A DNA stretch of 64,000 nucleotides from Verrucomicrobiota bacterium. GTDB taxonomy: Bacteria; Verrucomicrobiota; Verrucomicrobiia; CAIQCK01. This document shows positions 28,801-36,446 of the stretch, piece by piece. Numbering within the stretch: position 1 is the stretch's first letter; the number at the start of each line of letters is the position of its first letter. The position numbers and the translations under genes were made by a program. Below the pieces are notes generated by a model that ran no database searches, was not told the origin of the DNA, and saw nothing but the letters and a program-made list of their open reading frames with translations. The stretch lies in NCBI GenBank assembly GCA_026397915.1, contig JAPLTX010000056.1:1-64000 (forward strand), given 5' to 3'.

Positions 28801-30439
28801 GAAGAAGGGCGAGTCTTATGCGGCGCAAGGGCCGGGCAAGCCGATGGGGTTGGTGAAAGGCGCGAATTGGAAAGACCCGAACTTTGGCTTTAGGCCGAAA
28901 GACAATCATCCGGTATGTTGCATCAGTTGGAACGATGCGGTGGCATTTTGCGAGTGGCTCAACGAGCGGGAGGCGAAGGCAGGTCGCCTACCGCCGGGCT
29001 TCAAGGTGCGGCTGCCGACGGAGGCGGAGTGGGAGTATGCGTGCCGTGCGGGCAAGCAGACGAAGTTCTGGTGGGGCGAGACTAAGGAAGGCAGCGAGAA
29101 TCGGCTGAACAGGGCGGGGACGGTGGACGGTTTCGAGTTTGTCGCGCCGGTGGATCACTACGGCGCGCGCGGTCGGAACAAGTTTGGATTGGCGGACATG
29201 CTGGGCAACGTGGCGGAGTGGTGCTTGGATGCGTTCGATCCAACTGGAGCGCACGAGCAATGCAACGCTGCAACCAACTCGTCTGGGAACGTGGTGCGCG
29301 GTAGCGCGTTCAACGGCATCCTCGGCTACGTTCGGTGTGCCCTCCGCCAGCCTTGCATGGGATCGTTTAGCCACATCGGGTTTCGCGTAGCGATTGGGAT
29401 GGAGCAAGGTGACGCGAGGCCAACGCCTTCACCTGCGCAGACCACGCCTGCCACTGTAGCGCAGCCGCCTGTTGCGACACCAACAACGACCACGCCGCCT
29501 GTCGTGACGCCCACGCCTCCACGCACTGCCGCTCTTACGCTCCCACGCTCCACGTCCGCCGCCGCCGCCCAAACCGGCCAGCCGTTGATGACCTCCATTG
29601 GCATGGAGTTGCTCTACATCCCGCCCGGCGAGTTCTTCCTCGGCAGCACGCCGGAGGAACGGGCGTGGGCACTGGCCAACGGTGGCACTGCCGCCTACGT
29701 CAAGTGGGAAGGCGACCAGCCGCGGAAGGCGGCGATCAAGCAAGGTTTCTGGCTCGGCAGAACCGAGGTGACGGTGGGCCAGTGGAAGCAGTTCGTGGCC
29801 GCTACCGGCTACGTCACTGACGGCGAGAAGAAGGGCGAGTCTTATGCGCCGCAAGGGTCGGATAAGCCGTTTGTTTTTGTGAAAGGGGCAAGTTGGAAAG
29901 ATCCAAATTTTGGCTTCAAGCTGAAGGACAATCATCCCGCTTGCTGCATCAGTTGGAACGATGCGGTGGCGTTCTGCGAGTGGCTGAACGAGCGGGAAGC
30001 GAAGGCTGGACGGCTGCCGCCCGGGTTCAAGGTGCGGCTGCCGACGGAAGCGGAGTGGGAGTATGCCTGCCGGGCCGGCAAACAGACGAAGTTCTGGTGG
30101 GGCGACACGAAGGAAGGCGGCGAAGGACGGCTGAATTGGAACGTCAAAGGCGACGGCTTCGAGTTTATCTCGCCGGTGGACCATTACGGGGCGCGAGGTC
30201 GAAACAAGTTTGGACTGGCGGACATGTTGGGCAACGTGCAGGAGTGGTGTTTGGACGAGACCGATCTGGCGGGTGCGCATGAAGAACCTTACAAAGGCAA
30301 TTCGTTTGTGCGCGTGGTGCGGCGCGGCGCGTTCACCACCAACCCCGGTGACTCGCGCTGCGCCTCTCGCGATTCCCACACTCCGTCCGGCTCGTTTAGT
30401 AACCTCGGGTTCCGGGTGGCGGTGGGGATGGAGCGTTGA
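25874..30439 (+). CDS. Membrane Ser/Thr kinase with two LRR-like modules and two FGE-fold domains
   Basis: A 1521-residue receptor-like kinase. Residues 1-290 are a complete PknB-type kinase: GKGGMG loop, Lys41 in ALKV, HRDIKPAN (His134-Asp136), DLG in place of DFG, and CSPEQ. A membrane helix spans about 308-329. The outer part has a Pro/Ala linker, an LRR-like module (about 420-610, blades of 23 residues such as DLTPLAGMPLASL), a second copy (about 640-842), then two FGE-sulfatase-fold domains (892-1178 and 1236-1521). Both FGE domains retain fold motifs (LPTEAEWEYACRAG, GLADMLGNV-EWCLD, LGFRVA) but lack the catalytic Cys pair, so they likely bind ligand. Repeat DNA sits at the domain junctions. 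The start at 25874 has GGAGG upstream. Confidence 0.85.
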   Translation: MTDLVGQTLGGYAVLELLGKGGMGAVFKARQPVLDRIVALKVITSRAAEDPAYIARFRQEAKAAAQLNHPNIVQVHAAGEDRGIHFIVEEFVEGENLQDRLSREGHMDPQEALAVCVFVADGLKYAWDEARIIHRDIKPANIFLSNKGAVKVGDLGLAKSVGAEGASALTQSGMTVGTPYYCSPEQTRADKEIDFRSDIYSLGCTLYHMLSGKKPYEGAPNESPMSVMIKQATAPPPAILQVLPDCPSQVVMLLNKMLAKHPSARHASYDVLIADLRRLHDLLGQPQANAPVSSALHAGTVAQKRKPVVIYGGIAAAVATVAVIGLLVWSPWKERGASEREASGVAPVVEPKPGLESRLQAESAPPQPAKAGTPNPEAPTPKPPEKKQEAIAEATKAAKMPALPATDSAIQTPKSKIQNPVDSAFLAAVAALDPEDQVSRVMDKLLLLNPKFDGKQSHKIENGKVTELTFSAAEVSDISPLKALPHLQSLTIGGTAQKRTLSDLSPLKGLKLTKLAIHSTAVSDLTPLAGMPLASLQISNTRVSDLLPLRGAPLTWLSCVDAPVKDLAPLAGAPLATLWCGGSQVTDFSPLKAVPLKELSCDFQPERDKVALFAIKTLESINGKPAADFWKEVGAPEDPWFKQVAAMPAEQQLAAVMAKLKELNPGFDGKETHKIERTVTGATADSALRTPQSAFSITELSFSTVAVTNIVPVRALTALKKLTLLPWAAGGARPPGALSDLSPLQGLPLTFLACGNTRVADLTPLKGMPLTILSVDNTPVSDLSPLAGMPLTVLWCNSTKVTDLSPLAGAPLTELRCDVKPEHAPLLASIPTLRKINDIAPAALWMRMHIKPPVPSVVGRVPSPGATSGATTTTTPGQGTGPTMKPGTAAQTGQPLMTSIGMELLYISPGEFLLGSTPEERAWAVANGVKLEGVKCEGEQPRKATIKHGFWLGKTEVTVGQWKLFVAATGYVTDGEKKGESYAAQGPGKPMGLVKGANWKDPNFGFRPKDNHPVCCISWNDAVAFCEWLNEREAKAGRLPPGFKVRLPTEAEWEYACRAGKQTKFWWGETKEGSENRLNRAGTVDGFEFVAPVDHYGARGRNKFGLADMLGNVAEWCLDAFDPTGAHEQCNAATNSSGNVVRGSAFNGILGYVRCALRQPCMGSFSHIGFRVAIGMEQGDARPTPSPAQTTPATVAQPPVATPTTTTPPVVTPTPPRTAALTLPRSTSAAAAQTGQPLMTSIGMELLYIPPGEFFLGSTPEERAWALANGGTAAYVKWEGDQPRKAAIKQGFWLGRTEVTVGQWKQFVAATGYVTDGEKKGESYAPQGSDKPFVFVKGASWKDPNFGFKLKDNHPACCISWNDAVAFCEWLNEREAKAGRLPPGFKVRLPTEAEWEYACRAGKQTKFWWGDTKEGGEGRLNWNVKGDGFEFISPVDHYGARGRNKFGLADMLGNVQEWCLDETDLAGAHEEPYKGNSFVRVVRRGAFTTNPGDSRCASRDSHTPSGSFSNLGFRVAVGMER
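26934..26998. repeat. Inverted REP-like pair inside the kinase gene (linker)
   Basis: Two divergent hairpins, GGAGTCCCGCCTTCAGGCGG and, on the other strand, GGAGTCCCGGCTTTAGCCGG, are bounded by GTTTGGAG and CTCCAAAC. They encode part of the linker after the membrane helix (residues 354-375). The frame is kept open. Confidence 0.75.
27100..27134. repeat. Heptanucleotide repeat (AATCCAA)n just before LRR module 1
   Basis: The units AATCCAA, ACTCCAA, AATCGAA and AATCCAA, plus a degenerate last unit, are translated in frame as a short polar linker (QTPKSKIQNP). Confidence 0.75.
27927..27961. repeat. Heptanucleotide repeat (ACTCCGC)n inside LRR module 2
   Basis: The units ATTCCGC, ACTCCGC x2, AATCCGC and one degenerate unit are translated as SALRTPQSAF. 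They interrupt a module that is otherwise parallel to LRR module 1, where the corresponding point (after HKIE) is much shorter. Confidence 0.75.
28445..28521. repeat. Inverted pair of GTAG-headed REPs between LRR module 2 and FGE domain 1
   Basis: GTAG-GCCGGGTG-CCCT-CACCCGGC (28445-28468) is mirrored by a minus-strand copy, GTAG-GCCCGGTC-CCCT-GACCGGGC (28521-28498). The pair forms a BIME-like unit translated as the linker around residues 858-883. Confidence 0.85.
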
Positions 30440-30457
30440 GGAAAGGACGAGGGAGAT

Positions 30458-30489
30458 TGGAGTAATGGAGTTGTGGAGCGATGGAGTGG
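30458..30489. repeat. Octanucleotide tandem repeat (TGGAGNNN)4
   Basis: Four units, TGGAGTAA, TGGAGTTG, TGGAGCGA and TGGAGTGG, lie just after the stop of the kinase gene. Degenerate copies continue toward 30540. The 165-bp gap between the convergent kinase and PQQ genes holds little else. Confidence 0.7.
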
Positions 30490-30604
30490 TGCGCTGAAGC
30501 GGCAAGCGGGCAAAAGGGCGACGGCGTGACGGAGTGGAGTAGTGCGCACAAGAAGCGGAGGCTCGACGGAGTCTCGCCCCACCATCGAAGAATCTTCGCG
30601 CCGC

Positions 30605-31957
30605 TCACTTCGCCAGCGAGACACAGATGATTTCCCTGTCGTTGCGGGTGAAGACGCAGCGGTTGGCGAAGGCGGGATGCGACCAGACGATCTTGCGGCC
30701 GGCAGCAGTGTTGGTCGGGTCCAGCAAGTGCGCGCGGCTGATCTCCTCGTAGCCGCGTGGGCTGAGCTTGGCAATGATCAGGTCGCCCTTCTCGTTGTAG
30801 AGAAAGAAGCGGTCGCCGTTCTTGACGATAAAGGCATTGGCCCAGCGCCGGTTCTTCTCATCAGCCGCGCCGGTCGGCACAAGGCTCTCCCAGACGCGCT
30901 CGCCGGTGTCGGCGCGCAGGCAGCGGAACTGCCCGTAGCTGCACACGCCGTAAATGTGGCCGTTTTCGAGAAACGGCGTGCTCATCAGGCTGTGCAGCTT
31001 GTCCGTGTCCTTCTCGCTGTTGCTGGTGCCGCGCCAGAGCACCGTCGCTGCCGGTTTCTTCGCGTCGAGTTTCATCATCATCGGCCCGTTGTAAAACGCC
31101 GTGATGAACAGCAGGTCGCCCAGCTTGCGCGGCACGGCAAGGCTCAGTCCGACCCGCGCCGTAAACGGCTCCGACCAGTAAAGCTTGCCGGTTTCCGGGT
31201 CGAGTGAGTTGAGCGACTCCGGATGCCAGACGATGAGCTGCCGCCGTCCGCCCGCCTCGTAGATCATCGGCGGACAGTAACCCGGCTCCCTTGCCGACAG
31301 CGCACGCCAGATTTCCTTGCCGTTGTCCTTATCAAACGCGACGACGGTGCTGCCGTCACCGCCGACCAAACAGATAAGCCGCCGGCCATCGAGCAGCGGA
31401 TGACCGGCGAATCCCCACACTGGCGCGCGGATGCCAAAATCTTTTTTAAGCTCGCGCGCCCAGACTTCTTTTCCTGTTACCGCATCGAGGCAACAGAGAT
31501 GGCCTTCCGCGCCGAGCGTGTAAACCTTGCCGTCCGCCACCAACGGCGTCGTGCGCGGCCCGGCCGGGTAGCTGATGGTGTAGGTGCATTCGTAGGCGTG
31601 CGTCCAGAGCAACTTGCCGTCGGCTTCGTTGAAGCAGAGCACGCGCTCCTTGCCGGCAACGGTGTCGCGCGCGAACGGGTTCACCGGGTTGCTGGCGCCT
31701 TCCGGTAACACACGGTCGGTGACGAACACCCGTTCGCCCGCCACCGCCGGTCCCGCGTAACCTCCGCCGAGTGGCACGCGCCAGCGCACGGTCGGGCCGC
31801 CTGCGGGAAACTTCTCCAGAATCCCCGTCTCACGCCAGACGCCGTCGCGTTGCGGGCCGAGCCACTGCGGCCAGTCGTCAGCGCAGGTCACACCAACGAC
31901 AAACCAACTCAACACAATGCCCAACATCACCGGCTGCACTCCTCGACACAGTCTCAT
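30605..31957 (-). CDS. Exported PQQ-type beta-propeller protein
   Basis: A 450-residue protein with a signal peptide (MLGIVLSWFVVGVTCADDWPQWLGPQRDG) that begins with the WPQWLGP signature of the PQQ-like/BamB-like propeller proteins common in Planctomycetes and Verrucomicrobia. Several blades are visible, each with an A-x-D-x-x-[TD]-G-x-x-x-W core (CLDAVTGKEVWAREL, CLRADTGERVWESL, SLDPETGKLYWSE). No dehydrogenase active-site Asp/Glu arrangement is apparent, so an enzymatic PQQ function is unlikely; binding or assembly is more probable. The start at 31957 could instead be the Met at 31927. It is convergent with the kinase gene and downstream of the lipoprotein terminator. Confidence 0.8.
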   Translation of the reverse strand: MRLCRGVQPVMLGIVLSWFVVGVTCADDWPQWLGPQRDGVWRETGILEKFPAGGPTVRWRVPLGGGYAGPAVAGERVFVTDRVLPEGASNPVNPFARDTVAGKERVLCFNEADGKLLWTHAYECTYTISYPAGPRTTPLVADGKVYTLGAEGHLCCLDAVTGKEVWARELKKDFGIRAPVWGFAGHPLLDGRRLICLVGGDGSTVVAFDKDNGKEIWRALSAREPGYCPPMIYEAGGRRQLIVWHPESLNSLDPETGKLYWSEPFTARVGLSLAVPRKLGDLLFITAFYNGPMMMKLDAKKPAATVLWRGTSNSEKDTDKLHSLMSTPFLENGHIYGVCSYGQFRCLRADTGERVWESLVPTGAADEKNRRWANAFIVKNGDRFFLYNEKGDLIIAKLSPRGYEEISRAHLLDPTNTAAGRKIVWSHPAFANRCVFTRNDREIICVSLAK

Positions 31958-31997
31958 GGCGCTGCTCCGAAAGTTGATTCACCATCTCCATAAACAA

Positions 31998-32033
31998 CAC
32001 AGGAGTCGCAAGACAACGCTTGCGACTCCTGTG
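31998..32033 (-). terminator. Perfect 15-bp hairpin terminator for the lipoprotein gene
   Basis: CACAGGAGTCGCAAG and its exact complement CTTGCGACTCCTGTG are separated by a 6-base loop. Read on the minus strand the stem is followed by TTGTTTA. It lies 61 bp past the lipoprotein stop and 40 bp before the PQQ-propeller gene. Confidence 0.75.
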
Positions 32034-32094
32034 CATAACATCCACTTGCCGCCGACGCGATCTCATACTGTCGGGGCGGGGTTAAACAGGCTGA

Positions 32095-32442
32095 CTACTT
32101 GCCAAATTTCTTCTGAAGGTCGCCCATCGCCTTCTTCGCGTTTTCCGCGGCTTCAGCGGCCTTCGCTTGGATTTGCTTCTGCACGTCGGCAATCAAGTCC
32201 TTGATGGCTTGCTGCTGATCCGGCGTGAGCTTGGTGTTTGTGGCCAGCATCTGCAACTGGGCCGACGCGCCCGCGTAGTTGCCGGCCTTGACCGCATCCA
32301 CCGCTTTTTGCGCGCTCTCTTTCAGGCTCGGCTCGGCCGAGGCGAAGCTGCTTTCCACCTTCGACGCCGGGCTGCCGCCACAGCCGATCATGGCCGCAGA
32401 CGCAACCATCACAATGCACAACATTCCGATGTATTTCTTCAT
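32095..32442 (-). CDS. Small lipoprotein, helical, Ala/Lys-rich
   Basis: A 115-residue lipoprotein. The signal sequence ends in a lipobox (MIGC|GGSP), and AAGGAG upstream supports the ATG at 32442. The mature part is a low-complexity helix (VKAGNYAGASAQLQML, KAAEAAENAKKAMGDLQKKF), similar in kind to small helical outer-membrane-associated lipoproteins. It may act in cell-envelope spacing or stress, but nothing specific can be claimed. It has its own near-consensus promoter and a strong terminator, so it is probably an abundant single-gene transcript. Confidence 0.75.
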   Translation of the reverse strand: MKKYIGMLCIVMVASAAMIGCGGSPASKVESSFASAEPSLKESAQKAVDAVKAGNYAGASAQLQMLATNTKLTPDQQQAIKDLIADVQKQIQAKAAEAAENAKKAMGDLQKKFGK

Positions 32443-32458
32443 ACGTTTTTCTCCTTTA

Positions 32459-32496
32459 TGGAGCGGATAGTTACACCGCTCCAAACTGATTGTCAA
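32459..32496 (-). promoter_or_regulatory. Sigma70 promoter with inverted repeat over the -10, lipoprotein gene
   Basis: On the minus strand TTGACA (32496-32491), 17 bp and TAACTA (32473-32468) form a strong promoter. The -10 box lies in the loop of a perfect 8-bp inverted repeat, TGGAGCGG-N9-CCGCTCCA (32459-32483). The -35 overlaps the stop region of the phosphorylase gene. Confidence 0.65.
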
Positions 32497-34595
32497 ACAC
32501 GCCCCGCCGCCGGCGCGTAGCCTTGCTCGACGTAGTCGCGCAGCATTCGCTCGCTGTTAAACTGCGGCAGCACCGTCGCGACACTCGCCTTCATCGTCGC
32601 GACCCATGCGGCGCGATTCTTGTAGAAGCGCGGCACGATGTCGCGCTCCAGCAACTCGTAGAGCGACGCCGCGTCGTGACGCGCCTGGCGATTTGAATTG
32701 GCAAACTCCTTGCCCGCGCCGATGTCCCAGCCGTTGGCGCCGTCGTAAGCTTCGGGCCACCAGCCGTCGAGCACGCTGCAATTCGGCGCGCCGTTGATGC
32801 CGGCCTTCTGGCCGCTGGTGCCGCTGGCTTCGAGCGGGCGCTGCGGGTTGTTGAGCCATACGTCCACGCCCTGCACGAGCCGCCGCGCCACCGCCATGTC
32901 GTATTCTTCCAGCAGCACAATCCGCCCGCGGAATTCCGGCCGCTCGCACCATTGGAAAATGCGCCGCACCAACTCCTGTCCGCCACCGTCCTCGTGATGC
33001 GCCTTGCCGGCGAATACAAACTGCACCGGCCGCCCGGCGCGGTTGACGATGCGCTGCAACCGCTTCGGGTCGCTGAACAGCAGATCCGCCCGCTTGTAAG
33101 GCGCGAATCGCCGCGCGAAGCCGATGGTCAGCGCGTTCGGGTCGAGCAACGACGTCGTTGCCGCGACCACGTCTTCCGGCGGCGCGCTGTGGCGGGCGCG
33201 CATTGTCGCGATGCGCTCGCGGCAGAACTCGACCAGCCGCGCCTTTTGTTTCGCGTGCGCTGTCCAGAGCGCCGCGTTGGGAATCTTCGCCATCGCCGCG
33301 CGCCAGAACGCCGCGTCGCAGAGACTCAGCCTCCAGTCGGGGCCGACGCAGTTGTCGAAGAGAGTGGCGAGTTCCGGGCCGAGCCACGTGTCCACGTGAA
33401 CGCCGTTGGTCACCGCCTGAATGCGATCCGGCTGGCCGCGCCAGAAATGCCGCCACATGTCGTTCTCAACCTTCGCATTGAGCTTGCTGACGCCGTTGGT
33501 CCAGCTCGACACGCGCAACGCCAGCGCGGTGAGGTTCACCGGGCCGGTCCTCGGATGTTCGCGCGAGAGTTCGAGCAGTTGTTTGAACTGGATGCCGAGG
33601 CCGTGGCAGTCGGCGGCGAAATACTTCTCCACCAGCTTCGGGTCGAATTGCTCGTTGCCCGCCGGCACCGGCGTATGCGTTGTAAACACCGTGTTTGCCG
33701 CGATGCGCCGGCGCGCTTCGTCGAACTTCACGCCGCGTTTTTTCAGCTCACGCAGCCGCTCGACTTGCAAAAAGACGCAGTGACCCTCGTTGAGGTGCCA
33801 CGCCGTCGGCGCGATGCCGAGCGCGCGCAACGCCCGCACGCCGCCGATGCCGATGAGCCGCTCCTGGCAAAGCCGCACCTCGCGCCCACGGCAGTAAAGC
33901 TGGCTGGTGATGACGCGGTCGCCGATGCTGTTTTGCGCAATGTCGGTGTCGAGCAGCAGCACCGGCACACGGCCCACCTGCGCGACCCAGACCTTGGCGC
34001 GCACGACGCGGCCGGGAAACTCGACGCTGACGATCACTTCGCGGCCGTTCTTGCCCGCGACCGGCCGCACGGGCCAGCGGCTGAAATCATGACGCGGGAA
34101 GATGTTCGTCTGCCGGCCGTCGGGCGCAAGTTGTTGGACGAAGAAGCCGTTGCGGTAGAGCATGCCGACGCCGACGAACGGCAAGCCGATGTCGCTCGCG
34201 GTCTTCGTGTGATCGCCGGCGAGGACGCCGAGGCCGCCGCTCATGACCGGCAGACACTCGTGCCAACCGTATTCCATGCAGAAGTAGGCGACCGGCCCGC
34301 GCGCCTCATAGCCGCTCGTGCGCGGCGCGCTGAGATGCGTGTCGAGCGCGGCGAGCGCGCGGCCATAAACGCGCAGGAACTTCACGTCGCCCGCCAGCTT
34401 CTTCCAGCGTTCAGCAGACACGCGCTGGAGCAGGTCCACCGGATTGCCCGTGACATTCCAGAGTCCCGGCTCAACAAGCGCGAAACAATCGCGCGCCGCG
34501 GCGCTCCAGGTCCAGTGGAGGTTGTAGGCCAGTTGGGTGAAACGCGAGAGTTCGCGCGGCAGCGCAACGGATGACGGAACAGTCGGAATTTGCAT
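32493..34595 (-). CDS. glgP: Alpha-glucan (glycogen/maltodextrin) phosphorylase, GT35
   Basis: A 700-residue phosphorylase that releases glucose-1-phosphate from alpha-1,4-glucans with pyridoxal phosphate. It matches the alpha-glucan-phosphorylase family with the DUF3417 N-terminal domain: FTQLAYNLHWTWS at 15-27, AYFCMEYGWHECLPVMSGGLGVLAGD and SMYGxx-type loops. The segment NPQRPLEASGTSGQKAGINGAPN near 590 is the PLP-site region. It is shorter than the 800-residue animal and E. coli enzymes, as is normal for this subfamily. It lies upstream of the lipoprotein gene (50-bp gap). It should serve storage-glycogen use in the cytoplasm. Confidence 0.9.
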   Translation of the reverse strand: MQIPTVPSSVALPRELSRFTQLAYNLHWTWSAAARDCFALVEPGLWNVTGNPVDLLQRVSAERWKKLAGDVKFLRVYGRALAALDTHLSAPRTSGYEARGPVAYFCMEYGWHECLPVMSGGLGVLAGDHTKTASDIGLPFVGVGMLYRNGFFVQQLAPDGRQTNIFPRHDFSRWPVRPVAGKNGREVIVSVEFPGRVVRAKVWVAQVGRVPVLLLDTDIAQNSIGDRVITSQLYCRGREVRLCQERLIGIGGVRALRALGIAPTAWHLNEGHCVFLQVERLRELKKRGVKFDEARRRIAANTVFTTHTPVPAGNEQFDPKLVEKYFAADCHGLGIQFKQLLELSREHPRTGPVNLTALALRVSSWTNGVSKLNAKVENDMWRHFWRGQPDRIQAVTNGVHVDTWLGPELATLFDNCVGPDWRLSLCDAAFWRAAMAKIPNAALWTAHAKQKARLVEFCRERIATMRARHSAPPEDVVAATTSLLDPNALTIGFARRFAPYKRADLLFSDPKRLQRIVNRAGRPVQFVFAGKAHHEDGGGQELVRRIFQWCERPEFRGRIVLLEEYDMAVARRLVQGVDVWLNNPQRPLEASGTSGQKAGINGAPNCSVLDGWWPEAYDGANGWDIGAGKEFANSNRQARHDAASLYELLERDIVPRFYKNRAAWVATMKASVATVLPQFNSERMLRDYVEQGYAPAAGRV

Positions 34596-34664
34596 AAGAG
34601 TAAAACTGTCTTGTGAAACTAAACACGAGAGAGGAGTTGGATTCCCTCCGTCACTTCGCGGCGG

Positions 34665-35216
34665 CTAGCCCATGCCAAGCCGCTTCTTGCCTTCGGGCGA
34701 CATCATAGTGGGGTTCCACGGCGGATCCCAGATCACCTCGACGGTGGCGTCCGCCACGCCGGCGAGGGCGAGCAGTTTCTGCCGCGCGTCGGCGGCAATG
34801 ACCGGCCCCATGCCGCAACCACGCGCGGTGAGCGTCATTTTCACGTCCACGCGCCGCCCGCCTTGGGATGCTGTCGCCGTGCGCATGTCGTAGATGAGGC
34901 CGAGGTCCACGATGTTGACGGGGATCTCCGGGTCATAACAGTTCTTCAACGCTTCCCAGACCTGCTGCTCGAAAACCTTCTCGTCGGCAACGCCCGCGCC
35001 GCCGGCCTTCGCCGCTGCCGCCGGTTTCTCGAAACCGAGCGCGTCGGCGTCGTGCGGTGCAATACGATAGAGTCCGCCGCGCGCCGCGACGGTGTAACCG
35101 CCGAGCGTCTGCGTGATCGCCACCTCCGTGCCCGACGGCAGCTTGCTGACGTGGCCGGACGGAATCTGGATCGCATCGCAATCCCGTTTGAGCGCGACCT
35201 TTTGGTTGCTTTCCAT
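34665..35216 (-). CDS. sufT: SufT-type Fe-S cluster assembly protein
   Basis: A 183-residue protein with an N-terminal SufT extension (PSGTEVAITQTLGGYTVAARGGLYRIA, with a DADALG motif) and a C-terminal MIP18/DUF59 domain carrying DPEIPVNIVDLGLIYD, VKMTLTARGCGMG and VIWDPPWNP. These match the SufT form that helps maturate Fe-S proteins, often found in suf operons. No other suf gene is in the window. AAAGG precedes the ATG. Cys in the CGM motif is the expected cluster or substrate-binding residue. It is likely cytoplasmic. Confidence 0.93.
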   Translation of the reverse strand: MESNQKVALKRDCDAIQIPSGHVSKLPSGTEVAITQTLGGYTVAARGGLYRIAPHDADALGFEKPAAAAKAGGAGVADEKVFEQQVWEALKNCYDPEIPVNIVDLGLIYDMRTATASQGGRRVDVKMTLTARGCGMGPVIAADARQKLLALAGVADATVEVIWDPPWNPTMMSPEGKKRLGMG

Positions 35217-35525
35217 AATGCCTTTCGTTTGAACGGGCAGAACTTAACGCCGCGCCGTCTCCGAGGCCAGCGCGCAGCACAACACTGTGGGCCCTTGAAC
35301 CATCAGCACAATCTTGCCAAGTTACTTCCGGTCGAGCATTCGCTGTCGCGTGATCGCTGCTTCCTGCAGGCGTGCATTTCCGATCCACCACTGAGCGAAG
35401 TTTACACACCCGTCACGGCACGTGCAACACATGCCCACGAAGACGTTTTCAGCTTGAGTTTTCCTGTCGAAAAATGTCTTCTCCAACCGCTGGCACGGAC
35501 GCGGTTGCGTCGTCACGCCGGGTAT
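35217..35525. other. Divergent intergenic region, nothing firmly assigned
   Basis: This 309-bp gap between the divergent sufT and ThuA genes should hold both promoters. I see no convincing -35/-10 pair, palindrome or RNA structure. The best partial plus-strand match is TTGCCA and CATTCG with 17 bp spacing near 35320. Confidence 0.5.
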
Positions 35526-36446
35526 ATGATCGAAAACCAAAACAAGAACGAAAAAAGGTCAGATTCTGTGACTCGACTCCTCTGCATCGCCACCGCCATT
35601 CTGATGTGCTGTTCCACTTTCACCGCCGCAGGCCGTGCCGCCGACGCACCGAAGCCGCTCAAGGCGCTGCTCATCGCCGGCGGTTGCTGCCACGACTACA
35701 AGACGCAGAAGGACATCCTTAAGAAAGGCATCGAGGAACGCGCCAACGTCGTCGTGGACATTCTTTATTCCGAAGACCGGAGCGTCAAGCCGCCGTTCTC
35801 GTTCTATGGAAAATCCGACTACGCCACCGGCTATGATGTCGTCATCCACGACGAGTGCGCCGCAGGCATCTCCGACCCGGCCGTGATTGAAGGCGTGCTC
35901 AAGCCGCACCGCGACGGCATCCCCGGCGTGAATCTCCACTGCGCAATGCACTGCTACCGCATTGGCAATCCCGGCGAACTCGCGACGCCCGGCTCGCAAC
36001 GCGCGCTCTGGTTCGATTATCTCGGCCTCCAATCGAGCGGCCACGGCCCGCAGGCGCCGATTGAGATTCGCTTCAATGATCCGGATCACCCGATCACCAA
36101 AGGGATGGCGGACTGGACCACGGTCAACGAGGAGCACTACAACAACGTCAAGATTTTCGACAACGCCCACCCGCTGGCGATGGGCAAACAAATCGCGAAG
36201 CAAAAAAAGAAACTGAAGGACGGCACCGAGCAGGTCACCGAGAAAGAAACCAACTGGGTCGTCGCATGGACCAGCGCCTACAACGGCAAGACCCGCGTTT
36301 TCAGCACCACCATCGGTCACAACAATATCACCGTCGGCGACGCGCGCTACCTCGACCTCGTCACGCGCGGCATGCTCTGGGCCTGCGACAAGCTCGCCGC
36401 TGACGGCAAACCGAAGTCGGGCTATGGCCCGCCCAACGCCAAATGA
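35526..36446 (+). CDS. ThuA-domain protein, exported
   Basis: A ThuA-like (trehalose utilisation, GATase-fold) protein of 306 residues. It begins with a signal peptide (TRLLCIATAILMCCSTFTAAGRA). The ATG at 35526 and the GTG at 35568 are both plausible starts. The fold motifs are LIAGGCCHDYKTQKDIL, VVIHDECAAG, GVNLHCAMHCYR and WTSAYNGKTRVFSTTIGHN, the last of which is typical of the family C terminus. Members occur in sugar-utilisation clusters but lack a proven reaction. The stop overlaps the start of the sialidase gene (ATGA), so the two are translationally coupled. Confidence 0.88.
   Translation: MIENQNKNEKRSDSVTRLLCIATAILMCCSTFTAAGRAADAPKPLKALLIAGGCCHDYKTQKDILKKGIEERANVVVDILYSEDRSVKPPFSFYGKSDYATGYDVVIHDECAAGISDPAVIEGVLKPHRDGIPGVNLHCAMHCYRIGNPGELATPGSQRALWFDYLGLQSSGHGPQAPIEIRFNDPDHPITKGMADWTTVNEEHYNNVKIFDNAHPLAMGKQIAKQKKKLKDGTEQVTEKETNWVVAWTSAYNGKTRVFSTTIGHNNITVGDARYLDLVTRGMLWACDKLAADGKPKSGYGPPNAK

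Noticed and set aside
29250-30420. Active diversity-generating retroelement
   Set aside because: The variable-tail pattern is suggestive, but no reverse transcriptase, accessory gene or template repeat is present here, so only a hypothesis is kept.
28546-30439. Sulfatase-maturation (formylglycine-generating) enzyme function
   Set aside because: The catalytic Cys pair after the GGS motif is missing in both domains and no sulfatase gene is in the window.
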